In this document: positions 35,301-45,972 of the stretch, piece by piece
Layout: each line of letters begins with the position of its first letter
Numbering within the stretch: position 1 is the first letter of the stretch
Notes under the pieces: model-generated
What the model was told of the DNA's origin: nothing
Databases searched by the model: none
What the model saw: the letters and a program-made list of their open reading frames with translations, nothing else
Program-made: the position numbers and the translations under genes
Assembly: GCA_026120185.1 (NCBI GenBank)
Contig: JANUWF010001188.1
Span: 62,001-126,000, forward strand
Reading direction: 5' to 3'
Source of the DNA: Voacanga thouarsii
Taxonomy: Eukaryota > Streptophyta > Magnoliopsida > Gentianales > Apocynaceae
DNA length: 64,000 nt

Positions 35301-36433
35301 AAACAACTTACTCTTGATAAGGAGGAATTGCGTCCGTATATATAAGTACATATCTGTGGACTTGTACCCATGTGACTAGATCTAATGTACTTCTAACACC
35401 TTTTCCAAGAACATGCCCTATGGTAATATTTCTATCATTGTTCCTTGGACGACGATTGGACTTCGTCTCAACATTATTTAAATACTTCGAACAAAAATTC
35501 ATGGATTCCTCCATCAAGTACCCTTTAGCAATTGAACCATTTGCGTGTGCCTGATTCCTTATATATTTCTTGAAGGTAAGAAAATACCTATACTTTAATT
35601 GTTATAATTTTTAAATATAAAGAAAGAGGTTAGAGATGTTGGATAATCTACAAGATAAGATGGCATTGATAGAAATGCTAATATTTAATAGTACATCTCA
35701 ATTGCATACATCAATCTAAACTGAATAGGCTCCTAATTCAAGGAAAGTGGTATAAGGAGCCGGAGGCAGTGCCACTTTCCTTGAACTAGTTGCTTTTTGA
35801 GGGTGTAATAGCCTCCTAATTCCTATTTCTTGAAGATTATGATGAGTAAAGATATTATCCATTGATTTTTTTTTGTAATTTATACATATAAGAATAATGT
35901 TATCAACATTATTCTTTTTAATATGGATAAGATCAAGGTTATGAGGTAATAGATTATGCTCCCAAATTCAAAAAAGGTGCTCATCTTCTTCCAATTTTTT
36001 TCTTTGCTGCTTGATTCCTACCTCTGATTCATTTGTCTTGTAATCAAATCTCCTTTCTTATACTTTATTAGAATATCGTACGAATCCAATTATTTCAAAG
36101 TCTCAGTCTCAGACAATCAAATAGCCTTACGATGATATTCTACTTTTCTATTTAAGCACACTTCATCCCTACATAGTCTATGACTAGTGGGCAAGAAACG
36201 TCGATGCCCTATATATGAAAACTATCTCCTATATTTCAGCCAACAAGAATCGGTGTCCTTGCCATAGCAAGGACAAGCTTTTTATACTTTAGCACTGTAT
36301 CCTAATATCATTGTATATGTTGGGAACTCATTTATAGTCCACAACAATACTACATGCTATTGAAACATTTCATTAGTTGATGCATCATAAGTTTGTACTC
36401 CACTATGCCATAATTCATTATTTAATTCCTTAG

Positions 36434-36441
36434 TTAAAGGT

Positions 36442-36513
<72 letters not shown>

Positions 36514-36552
36514 TATCCATATATATGCATATGTATACATATATGCATATGC

Positions 36553-36584
<32 letters not shown>

Positions 36585-36649
36585 ATATGTGTATATACAT
36601 GTACATATATATACATATATATATATATATGTATATGTATACATGTACA

Positions 36650-36682
<33 letters not shown>

Positions 36683-36793
36683 ACATATATACATATATGT
36701 ATATATATGTATATATATGTATTATATAGTATACATATATATACATATGTATATGTATACATACATATATATATTTAATAATTATATATATAT
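36434..36793. repeat. Compound TA/CA/TG microsatellite, alternating purine-pyrimidine
   Basis: About 350 bp of (TA)n, (CA)n (36487-36512), TATG/CATA blocks, (TG)n (36652-36680) and further TATG/TA runs. It has very few breaks in alternation. The left (TA)n(CA)n and right (TG)n(TA)n halves are complementary. It sits between the TNP2 fragment and the 5' LTR of the gypsy derivative. Tyr/Ile/His-repeat ORFs over it are artefacts. Confidence 0.95.
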
Positions 36794-37395
36794 TGTCAGA
36801 CCCTTTATTATAGGAATCAAATTAGGCATGAAGGCTATTTTCAAGAAAATGGAAGAATGATAAAATCTCACTTCATGGTTCCATGAGTAAGATCAATATT
36901 CAAGAGGATTCAAGGAAATTTACAATACAACAAATTCAACTTACTTTATTCAAATTGTGAAAGAGAGCTTTGAGAGTTGTTACTTCTTTGTTCATCTTGT
37001 TCAAGACCATGATTAGGGCTTAGTCATCCATTTGAATGAGTCTATAAATCCTTTGGATAATCCAATGTAGGTTTCTCTTAATTGGGTCTTAGTTGCTTTG
37101 TTCTTCTAAGTTTTATTTTGAATTCCATTATTTGGGTGCATGTAGTTTTACTTCTTTTATTCTTGATTTTTTTTATCGTGTCAAGGATATTTGGGTGAGT
37201 TTATAGTAGATCTTGCTATTTTTCTTATGAGTCTTTGATGCTTAGTTCTTCAAGGGTTTGCTATAGAGTAGTTTGATTATTATTCTATTTCATTTAGCCA
37301 CAAAATTCCACTGATTAGGTTTCATTTTAAGAGCTGAGGTTTTTGCCCAATGTTAGACATTGTTCCAACAAATTTACCAACATAAGATCATATCA
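36794..37395 (+). repeat. 5' LTR of the gag-protease gypsy derivative
   Basis: About 602 bp ending AGATCATATCA. Shares long blocks with 41513-42096 (AAATTAGGCATG, CCTTTGGATAATCCAATGT, TTAGCCACAAAATTC). The first 20-25 bases differ from the 3' LTR, so the exact left end is uncertain. Confidence 0.8.
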
Positions 37396-37401
37396 AAGAG
37401 T

Positions 37402-37415
37402 TCGGTATCAAAGCA
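37402..37415 (+). promoter_or_regulatory. Primer binding site, initiator-Met type (degenerate)
   Basis: TCGGTATCAAAGC lies shortly after the 5' LTR, against the consensus TGGTATCAGAGC. Confidence 0.6.
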
Positions 37416-38955
37416 AGCTTGTGTTAATTTTAATTAGCACAACTTTCTTTGGGTAAAGATACAATCTCTTTAAGCATTTGTGAAATTTTTAAAATTTTCG
37501 TCACTTTATTTGATGCTATTTTTGAATGCTTGAAACTCAAAATTATGCCATGACCATGGTGTTAAATTGATCTTATATGTTGGTATGATGTTTGGGGAAT
37601 CATATAGCATGAATATTTGTGAATTTTGAGATCAAACAAGTGGAAAAATATTGCTACAATTTCTTAATCCCATAACTATTTTTCTTATTATTTTTTAATG
37701 TCAAGAACTTCAAATTGTGGCATAGGATTGTTGTGCAATTGAGCCTACATGTTTGGTTGATGATTAGGAAGTTATTTGAGGTTTAAAATTGCAAAAATTT
37801 TGAGGATTCTTGGGTGTTTTTGCTGCAAAATTTTGAACATAAGAAAATCCCGTAACTCATGTTCATGCTAATTTTGAGAGCTATAAAACTTAAGTTTTTG
37901 CTATGTTCTGGCTTTGAAATTGTTCCTTGATGTTAATATAACCATTTGAGATTGATTTTTATTGTGAATTTTGAGTTTTTGGGGCTGTTATGAGGAAGAA
38001 AATTTTAGAGTAGCTTGAGTTACGAGCTTGCATACAAAGTGCTTCATATATTGCTTCTATGACTTGTGATTGTGCAAACATAACTAGCAAATGCTTCCTA
38101 TGATAAATTCCTATGATTATCTTTCTTAGTAACTTATTTTGAGTAAGAATTATCCCTTGTTACTAGTAGAAAATTGTTGGTCATTATGTTTATGCTGTAT
38201 TTTGGGAGAATTGTTGGTGCATATATAGTTATATCACTTATTTTTTAATTTTGAACTCCTTATGCTATATATTGTTGCCTTGAGTGAGTTAATTGGGTAT
38301 CAAAACTATATCTTTTGGGTTGTGATAGCATCCTAATATTTTAAAATCCTTCTTGTGAGTAGTTGCCTACCAAATGTTTGATGAAATGCCTAAGTAGCTT
38401 TACATTCATTATATGAGTTCTTAGCTTATATCTTCCACTTTTAATTGACTTCATTGATTTACTTCATATTATTAGTGGGTTAAATTCTTGGTTTTAAATT
38501 ATCTTAAGATATTAACCTATCTATCTTTGAATCCATGCTATTTTTGCTTAGTGAGTACCTTCATAAGTCACTGTTGAAATCTTGAGTTTGTTGAGCCTTA
38601 ATTCTTTAAAATTCTTACTTGAACTTGACTTGTTCCTTGATAATCATCAATTTTTGAATTGAATTTCCCTAAGACCCCTAGTTGATTGTCCTTAGAGGGT
38701 TGGCTTGACTTGTGTAGTTTGTCTAATTTCTAAGCAATTAGGGAGGTTGTGTTGGGAAGAAATCTTTGAGGAATTGAGAGTTTGAAAAAGGCAAGAGGGT
38801 GAGCTCATTGTGATGAAAGCCAAGAAGAGTACAAATACGAATGAAGAGTGACTACTAAATATTGAGTGTAAAATGTGATAGAGTAAAGTGAGGAATTTTT
38901 CTTGTATTTTCTACTTAAATTTTAAGAGTACTTCTCTTGAAAAAAAAAAATCACA
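37416..38955. other. Long AT-rich leader with diverged tandem units
   Basis: No ORF is supported. From about 37519 to 38040 there are three diverged units of roughly 180 bp. Each begins with a CTTGAAACTCAAAATT..GCCAT-like block, followed by TTGTT.TTGA.CTTATATGTTGG-like and GAATTTTGAG-like blocks. The rest is AT-rich without recognised features. Confidence 0.4.
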
Positions 38956-41142
38956 ATGGCTAGTTGGAGTGATAGTGAAAGGTATGACTATGATGAGGAG
39001 ACTTGTTCCAATAGAAGTAATTATGGGGGATATGAAGAATATAAATATGACTATGAGGAAGCTTATTGGAGAAATAAAGATGATCATGAGAATTTGCTTG
39101 ATTTTGGAGATGAGTCTTATAGGGATAGCTATAATAAAGGGTCAAGCACAAGTGGAAAAGGATATAGTAGGTTTGAAGGAAAAGAAAATTAGAAATACGA
39201 GGAGGATGACTGTGAGAGCATGGGGTATTTGGAAGAACATGATGAAATGGCAAGTATAAGTATAAGGGAGTATGATAGCTATGAAAGAAACAATTGGGAA
39301 AATGAAAAAGAATACGATGGGGTTTATGTGGAAGGAAAACATAAACATTCAAATGGTAAATTACAAAGAAGGAAAGAGGATGTGGAGAATAGGGAGTTGA
39401 AGTACAATGAGAAGTTAGTGCCTCCATTCTATGGGAAAAGAGATTGGAGGGAGTACTATGAATGGGAGAAGAATTGTTTAAATGTTTTATGACCAATGGA
39501 AGTTTCAAGGTGAAATGGGCATTAATGGGCTTTTCTAAAAATGTTTTAGAATGGTAGAAGTAAATGAATGCACAAAGAAGGTGAAGTGGATATGAAATGG
39601 TAGATTCTTGGGAAGAGATGAAAGAATTGATGAGGGAGCGGTTTGATCCCGATGAATGCCAAATATGTGAAAGTTTTGCTCACATGTCTTATAATTGTCC
39701 TAGAAGTTCTAAGCATAGTGAGGGAAGTACAATGCGAAATTTTACAAAAAGAGGAATGAGGAGAAAACAAAATTATATTTTCTCTACTTGTTGGGAATAT
39801 GGTTATAGTATATGTGATTGCCTAAGATTGAATGATCAAAGAAGAAGTTTTGATTTGTAAAAGAGTAGTGCAATTCCTTGTGGGCATTATAGTGGCTATG
39901 GGCATAAATTTTTTGATTGTCATTGAAAGTTCTCTAGGAAGTAAAGTGAGATTCATAAATTTGAAAATCAAAGAGCTAGAATTAAGACTAAAGTGGCAAA
40001 AAAAAAAAAAATGTTGTAGATATTAAGGAGCTAAGAAGGGTAAAAAATGAAAAAAAAAAGTTGAGAGGGTTGAGTAAAATGAATTACATAGCTTTGAGAA
40101 GGAGGAGAACTTAGAAAATGAGTTTAATTGCCGAGGAATACTCAATCAAAATGATGAAGTAGTGCATGAAGAAGTTGAGAAAAATGTTGATGAGATTGAT
40201 GAGGAGCTTAATAATAATGACGAAGAAGAAGTGGATCAATTGAGTTCAACAAACGGGGTGACTAAGGAATTTTACAATATTCTATTCTTTTTAGAGAATG
40301 AGTCAAACCCATTGGGAATGTTAGAGGAGAATGAGCAAGAAGGAGTTGAGCAAAATGGAATAGAATTTGTTGAAGAGCAAATGCATTCAAAGAATGAGGT
40401 AGAGGGAGAGCAAATGCGTGCTATGGATGAAGGTCCCAAAAGTACTTCAAGTACTTATGAAGTGGGAGAAAGCTCATATCCACAAGAGGAGAAAAAAAGA
40501 GGTGGTTAGAGGTGGTGCAAAAGCAAATAAAAATGAGTGAAATTAGTGAGAATAAGCTATCTAGTTCAATTTCACAAAAAGACACCAAATCTAGCGGAGG
40601 AGATAGAGTGGATGGAAGAGATAGGGATACATTTGAGAAACCATGTGCATTGATTGGTATTATGAGGGAAGTTGTTAAAGCTTGCATGGTTGATGAAAAA
40701 GAGGATTTACAAAAGGAAAATATTTTCTATTCAAGGTGTCAAATTAAGGAAAAACTATGTAGTTTGATTATTGATGGAGGGAGTTGTAAAAATGTGGTTA
40801 GTGCTGGAGAAATTGGGAATAGAGACCTTGAAACATCCTAAATCTCATAAGCTTCAATGGTTGAACAATTATGGTAAAGTAAAGGTGAACAAGCAAGTGA
40901 AGGATACAATTGTCATGGGAGGATATAAAGATGAAGTGATATGTGATGTGTTTCCCATGCATGTTGGGCATATATTATTAGGAAGGCTTTGGCTATATGA
41001 TAGGGAGGTAGTTTACCATGGAATGAAAAATACTTACTCTTTGAGCAAGAATGGAAGGAAATTCACACTTTGCATTCTTCCCCCAAGTGAGATTTTCAAA
41101 TATCAAAATATTTTGAGGGAGGAAGATAAAAAGAAAATATAA
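38956..41142 (+). pseudogene. Ty3/gypsy gag-protease with acidic linker, frameshifted
   Basis: Starts at ATG 38956 with a very Tyr/Asp/Glu-rich N-terminus. The capsid-like words Pro-Pro-Phe-Tyr-Gly-Lys-Arg-Asp and Trp-Glu-Glu-Met-Lys-Glu-Leu-Met-Arg-Glu-Arg-Phe (39600-39640) are present. A complete CCHC knuckle follows at about 39657-39700 (Cys-Gln-Ile-Cys, His, Cys). A second motif at about 39780-39825 has Phe for the first Cys and Tyr for His, and a third at about 39875-39915 has Tyr for its second Cys. An acidic linker (40162-40509) leads to the protease (Ile-Ile-Asp-Gly-Gly-Ser, about 40758-40775) and the Met-His-Val-Gly-His-Ile-Leu-Leu-Gly-Arg motif (40960-40985). At least four stops or frameshifts separate the parts. 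Downstream, 41143-41400 is Lys/Glu/Arg-rich, and 41400-41505 encodes the pol C-terminal tail words Asp-Leu-Lys-Thr-Asn-Tyr-Leu-Gln-Glu-Gly. Confidence 0.78.
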
Positions 41143-41512
41143 CAAAAATAGAAGGAAAATCAAGAGAGGGAAAAATAAGAGCAAGAAAAAAGAGAAATGA
41201 GAGAAGATCAAAAGAATAAAAAGAGAGATTAGAACTCCGAATGCAAGCAAAAACAATGGGGAGAGAGAATAGACGAGAGAGCATGAAGATAAAATAAGAG
41301 TGCCAATTTGGGTTTGGAAAGGTGAAAACAATTAGAGGGAGGAAAAAAAGAGTGGAGGTAAGGTGAGAATGAAAAATTTGGATTGAGAAGAGAGAAAACA
41401 AGAGAGTTAGTGAGGATCCAATGCTAAGAGTTTTACCTTCACATAAAATATTCTGTTCGAATTGTAATGCAAGTATTGATTTGAAGACGAATTATCTTCA
41501 AGAAGGGAAAAA
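41143..41512 (+). other. Purine-rich post-protease segment, deletion scar and polypurine tract
   Basis: 41143-41400 is almost entirely G/A with Lys/Glu/Arg coding character, as found between protease and RT in plant chromoviruses. 41400-41505 corresponds to the very end of pol. RT, RNase H and the integrase core are missing between them. AAGAAGGGAAAAA (about 41500-41512) is the polypurine tract. Confidence 0.65.
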
Positions 41513-42096
41513 TGGTAAGAGTCAAATTAGGCATGCCATTTTCAAGAAAGGGGAAGAAGGACAAAATCACACTTTATGGTTCCATGGGTAAGAATATTAT
41601 TCAAGAGTATTTAAAGGAATTTACAAGACAACAAATTCAACTTACTTTTTTCAAATTAGGAAAGAGAGATTTGAGAGGTTTTTACCTCCTTCTTCATCTT
41701 TTTCAAAACTATGCTTAGGGCTTAGTCCTCCCTTTAAATGAGATTCTAAATCCTTTGGATAATCCAATGTGGTTTCTCTTGATTTGGTCTTAATTGCTTT
41801 GTTCTTCTAAAGTTTATCTTGAATTCCATTGTTTGAGTGCCTATAGTTCTAGTTCTTTTATTCTTGATTTCCTTTGTTGTGCCAAGGATATTTGGGTGAA
41901 TTTATAGTAAATCTTGCTATTTTTATTGTGGGTCTTTGATGCTTAGTTCTTCAAAGGTTTGCTAGAGAGTAGTTTGATAGCTATTCTATTTTATTTAGCC
42001 ACAAAATTCTACTGATTGGGTTTCATTTTAAGAGTTGAGGTTTTTGCCCATTGTTAGCTATTGTTCCAACAAATTTACCCATATAAGATCATATCA
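41513..42096 (+). repeat. 3' LTR of the gag-protease gypsy derivative
   Basis: About 584 bp, TGGTAAGAGTCAAATTAGG to AGATCATATCA, co-linear with 36794-37395. TNP2 coding sequence resumes immediately to the right. Confidence 0.8.
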
Positions 42097-42810
42097 ATTT
42101 ATGTCTATCAATCAAGATAGATATCAAGAATTGTTGGATCATACATAACCATGGAGGAATATTCTACGAAATAAGCACAATCAGTCATGCACTATGACTT
42201 ATACTCATCGTATGAAATAGATTAAATCCATCGGTGTCAAGCCCAAGTCTAATATTCTAATAATCATTTAAGAATTTTGTCCACCTATTGTCAAACTCTT
42301 TCCAAGCAAGTGAATTAGTAGGATGTCTAAAAACACCATTATTAACTCATTCTTTGGCATGCCATTTCATGAGAGAAGCAGTTTTGGAAGCGATGAAATA
42401 TTTTTGCAACCTCTGCTTCAATGGAAAATGCCTCATTTGCTTCATAGCTATCATTTGACCTACTACCTTGCATCTTAAAGCTCCACATATTACATATTTA
42501 TCTAGCTTCTCACATCACCTCTAAACAACAAATAGTTATTTAGACATGCATCATATGTCATGTAAGAAAACCATAATTCTTCTACTAATTTTTTAGCTTC
42601 GTAAAAGGAGATTGGAATTTTAGCTTTTGGGAAGAAGTCTTTTATATAACTAAGAAACATGGCGGTAGAATTGTTTGTCCATCCATTTATTACCTTTAGA
42701 AGCAATACACTGACAACAAAGTATAGTTTTTGTGAATTTTGTACATCCAGTATACAACTCGCACTTAGCATCATTCAAAAGTTCGAAAAAGGATTTTGTT
42801 ATTTCATATG

Positions 42811-42815
42811 CGCTG
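42811..42815. repeat. Target-site duplication CGCTG (left)
   Basis: Identical to 44691-44695; flanks the solo LTR exactly. Confidence 0.95.
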
Positions 42816-44690
42816 TGATAGGGCCTAAATTAGTCATATTTTTCCTAATTATTTGAAGCTATTTTGTGATACATTTTGTACAATAATTAGTCATATTCCT
42901 TCCTATTTGATATTTCCCTTATAAAAATATTTTTCTATAATTTTATGTAAAAATAGATGAAATTTGGAGCTAATTATGTGAGTTTTCAGTACAGAACCAG
43001 CACCAGCCCGAGAAAGGACAGTTGGCACCGGTCTTGTACTGGCAGAACAAATGAATTGAATAAAATAGGGGAACAATTCAAATTGAAATTGGAAAGGAAA
43101 GCAATTGGCTTCAGCAATTTCATGGCTCACGTGAGCCAACAGTGAGAAGAAAGCAAAAGACATACAACAAGATGGAACAACAAAGACAAATTCGGCAGTT
43201 TATGGCTTCATGGCTCACTTGAGCAGACAGAAATTGCGCACAAAGTGAAGGATTTTGGTGGGGACCAGATGTAAAGCAAAGTCAACAATGGTAGGCTGGA
43301 AAAGAGGTAGCCGAAACAAGACAACAGGATTTAGAAAGAAATAGCAGGCGGTGGCTTGAAAACGGCTCAATCAAGCCAATGCAAAACAAAAGCAAAAAAA
43401 GTGCAGTTTCGGTGGCTCAGCAGTTTCATGGCTCAAATTGAAGCCGACTTTAGACAAATCTAAATTTCAATTCAACAACAGGTGTCTCAGCACAAAATGA
43501 CAAAAGCCCAAAGAAAGAATCCAATTGAAGTCCAAATTGAATTCTCAATTGATTAAAAGTCAAGGCGGTGGATTCTTTTCCTTAGTTTTATTTAGTTTTT
43601 ATTTAGGTTTTTATTTTAGACTTTTTATTACTCCATTTTAGTTTTAGATTTTTTAGGTAATTACTTCTTCTTTATTTAAGATTCTTTTAGGAACTTTGTA
43701 AGCCTATAAATAAAGGCCAATTTATCCTAGAAAAGGGGGTGCACAATGTAAAGACTTAGATTTATTTTAGAGTACATCACCAATATTTTCTCGAGATAAA
43801 TAGTTTAAGGAGGGTTGTGCAAGAGGGTCTTCAAAGGAAGAAGAAAGAGTCTTGTCTATGAGTGCTTTCTTTTACTTTGTTTTCTTTTTCTTGAACAATG
43901 ATGTATTAATTATTTTATTGTAGTTTGACATTGTTTTAGGTATTCATGATTTTTAGGGTTATTTGATCTTTTGATTAATTGATTGTTATTCATGGTATTT
44001 AATTACATGGGTTGATTACGAGATTAATTGGTTATTTCTTTCTATTGACTTGCTTGAGAAAGGGGTTGATGGTGGTTTCAATTTGTTAATTTTATATTTG
44101 TTGTATCTTAACTTGCTTGAGAAAGGGGTTAATTGCTAAGAATAGATTAATTAAAGGTTAATTGATGTCTGTCAGAGTATGGATCCAGTGGTTAATTTCA
44201 TGTTTTAAGTTTGCCAGAGTATGAAAATTTTATCAAGGACTATGTTTAATGCATCTTTTGGGTGAATTGGTTGAGACATAGTATATGATGCTAATTTGTC
44301 TAGAAGATAGTGATTTCATGGATTGGAAAAGAAGTGAATCTATATTAATCCTTCATGATGCCAAGAGAATAATTAGTTATGATAAAGATTGGGTACTTTA
44401 AGATCATGGTTGTTTAAACAGTGGCTTAGGCTACATAATTCTCCATCCTTGACATGTATATATTTTTATTTTCTTTTCTTTTCTTTTATTTCTTTTTCAC
44501 TTTGTTGAGTTGGTTAAACAATGAAAGGAAAGAGATTAATGTATACTTGTTCCTTGAGGATCGACACTCGTTTGAACCCTATGAGTACGCTTGCTCATAT
44601 GTGTAATTTGGGGTTAACGTTTTAATTTAAACTTGATTGGGAATGTACTTAGTTTTTATATGATTTTTATACCCAAATAAATACACATCA
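42816..44690 (+). mobile_element. Solo LTR of an Athila-type element
   Basis: 1875 bp, TGATAGGGCCTAAATTAG to TACACATCA, with perfect TSD CGCTG. Same family as the LTR at 48838-50242 (minus): shared start (TGATAGG.GCTAAATT), TTGTGATACATTT, ATTAGTCATATTCCTTC, and the end block TGATTTTTATAC.CAAAT. A GC-richer segment (42985-43045) contains CAGCACCAGCC and GGCACCGGTC. No internal region is attached. It splits TNP2 near its N-terminus. Confidence 0.93.
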
Positions 44691-44927
44691 CGCTGCCAAT
44701 ATCATTAATCACCGGTTCCTGAGCTTGACAATCCTAATTTTGGTGAGCACTGTCAGTTCCTATTGCCTCACAAACCTTTCAATAAGCTCATCCCTTACCT
44801 CAATTTGAAATGCACTATCATCATTTTTAGTCGAATTTACTCGCATATATACCTTACCATGATAAATCCAATTCTTATACCCTTCTAAAAATCCATTAAG
44901 AATGCAATGTGTGAATACTTCATTACT

Positions 44928-45970
44928 GAAGGATCGCAGGAAAATAAAAACACGCAGTAAAAATTTGCAATTTAAGATTTTCTCAAGCCAAAGTTTAGGA
45001 ATACTTACTTTTAGGTCTCTTAGATTGAATAACTAGTGTCGGATTCGAATTCGGCAGAGCTTCTTGAGTTGGAGACTACTTGTTCTGAGTGAATTCTCAC
45101 AAGTCGCCAACTCCTTCGCATTAAACACACACTAAGTTTGCTAGTTTTAATCTTCTAGAGTATTCTTGAACCTCTTATGAACTACTACCAGTGAAAGTAG
45201 AATGTAAGATGAATTAATGAAAGAATATTGGGACAGTTAAACTAAGGAAAAGAAAGAGTGAAGAACGACAGGTGTTTTTCTTCACAAAAACCAACTATCT
45301 ACTTTTCCTTCTTCTACATGATATATTCCGCTCATAGTAGCATGTGCACGCTAAGCTAGTTCTAAAACAAAATAACTGCCTCCACTGTTTTTATTTCTTG
45401 TTTCCTGTTTACGAGTGGGGGCTAATTAAGTTTCCAAAACCTTTTAGTCGTTCCTTCCAAACCCTAGTAGGCTAAGGTTTTTCCTATTGAGCCCAAGACT
45501 AATTAAATAACTTTCATATTAATTGAATGATCCACTTGGGCGCAATATAAAATTATCTAACACAATTAATTAATAAACTAATTTAAATAATTAGCCCAAT
45601 AAATTATTCTAACCCAAATAAATAAATAATTGGACTCTTACAATAATTCTTTCAATAATAATTTCACCCAATAAGCCTATATAGTAAATAAATTTACTTA
45701 AGACTACTTAAACTACTCTGGGGATTAAAATACATATTATTCTTGGCTAGTAAAATGACCAAAATACCATCACTAACAAATTACTGTATTTTATCATTTT
45801 AAATATTTCATTTGTCAATATATTAAAATATTAACCTTAAGAATAATATTACAAATACAGTGTCTTTGATCTATAGGTTTAATGACAAAAATACCTTCTA
45901 TGTAACACTTATAGTTGAGATAGGAAAATTATACTAACACATTTCTCAATAATATTTACCATCCTTTGAT
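44928..45970 (-). repeat. Truncated 3' LTR of the third copia
   Basis: Aligns in order with roughly the first 1040 bases (in + coordinates) of the LTR at 51506-53245. It ends at CCATCCTTTGATAAC, where the sister LTR continues for about 700 more bases. The missing part, the polypurine tract and the end of RNase H were lost together. Confidence 0.6.
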
Positions 45971-45972
45971 AA

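Larger units (their letters stand above)
36794..42096 (+). mobile_element. Ty3/gypsy derivative with gag and protease but no RT/RNase H/integrase core
   Basis: 5.3 kb with LTRs of about 0.6 kb (36794-37395; 41513-42096), a Met-tRNA-type primer site, a long leader, gag, an acidic linker, protease, a Lys/Glu-rich segment and then only the extreme C-terminal pol words before the polypurine tract. It lies inside TNP2. No clean TSD is visible: the right flank is ATTTA, and the left flank has been swallowed by the microsatellite. The protease words fit a plant chromovirus-like lineage, but the sub-lineage cannot be fixed without RT. Confidence 0.8.
34335..44932 (-). pseudogene. CACTA (En/Spm) TNP2-type transposase, interrupted
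   Basis: Minus-strand transposase in pieces. 44932-44691 holds the transposase-associated N-terminal domain, ending Trp-Ile-Tyr-His-Gly-Lys (normally Tyr-His-Gly-Glu). 42815-42097 covers Lys-Val-Ile-Asn-Gly-Trp, the Tyr-Glu-Ala-Lys-Lys helix, a Phe-Pro-Leu-Lys-Gln-Arg-Leu-Gln stretch and Arg-Leu-Gly-Leu-Asp-Thr-Asp-Gly-Phe-Asn. 36446-36060 covers Gln-Pro-Leu-Thr-Lys-Glu-Leu, Leu-Leu-Trp-Thr-Ile-Asn-Glu-Phe-Pro and Gly-His-Arg-Arg-Phe-Leu-Pro. 35517-35308 is DUF4218-like (Phe-Cys-Ser-Lys-Tyr-Leu), and 34650-34440 is DUF4216-like (Val-Ala-Asn-Pro-Ile-Asp-Arg-Asn-Trp). It ends in an acidic tail with TGA at 34337-34335. The interruptions are a gypsy derivative with microsatellite and a solo Athila LTR. 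A copia remnant adjoins the N-terminus. Many stops make it inactive. Recognition is from family words; the terminal CACTA repeats are outside the window or lost. Confidence 0.85.

Noticed and set aside
36357..36860. Several overlapping ORFs of Tyr/Ile/Thr/His repeats on both strands
   Set aside because: They are translations of the TA/CA/TG microsatellite; only the short non-repetitive end (about 36440-36357, minus) is real TNP2 sequence.
38960..39508. 182-codon minus-strand ORF rich in His/Ser/Pro/Tyr
   Set aside because: Antisense shadow of the purine-rich gag frame; composition is explained by the complementary strand and no domain is seen.
40993..41401. Hydrophobic Phe/Leu/Ser-rich minus-strand ORFs
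   Set aside because: Antisense of the Lys/Glu-rich purine segment after the protease; not a membrane protein.
36789..42101. Target duplication for the gag-protease gypsy derivative
   Set aside because: Left TATAT and right ATTTA do not match, and the left border lies in microsatellite; none claimed.
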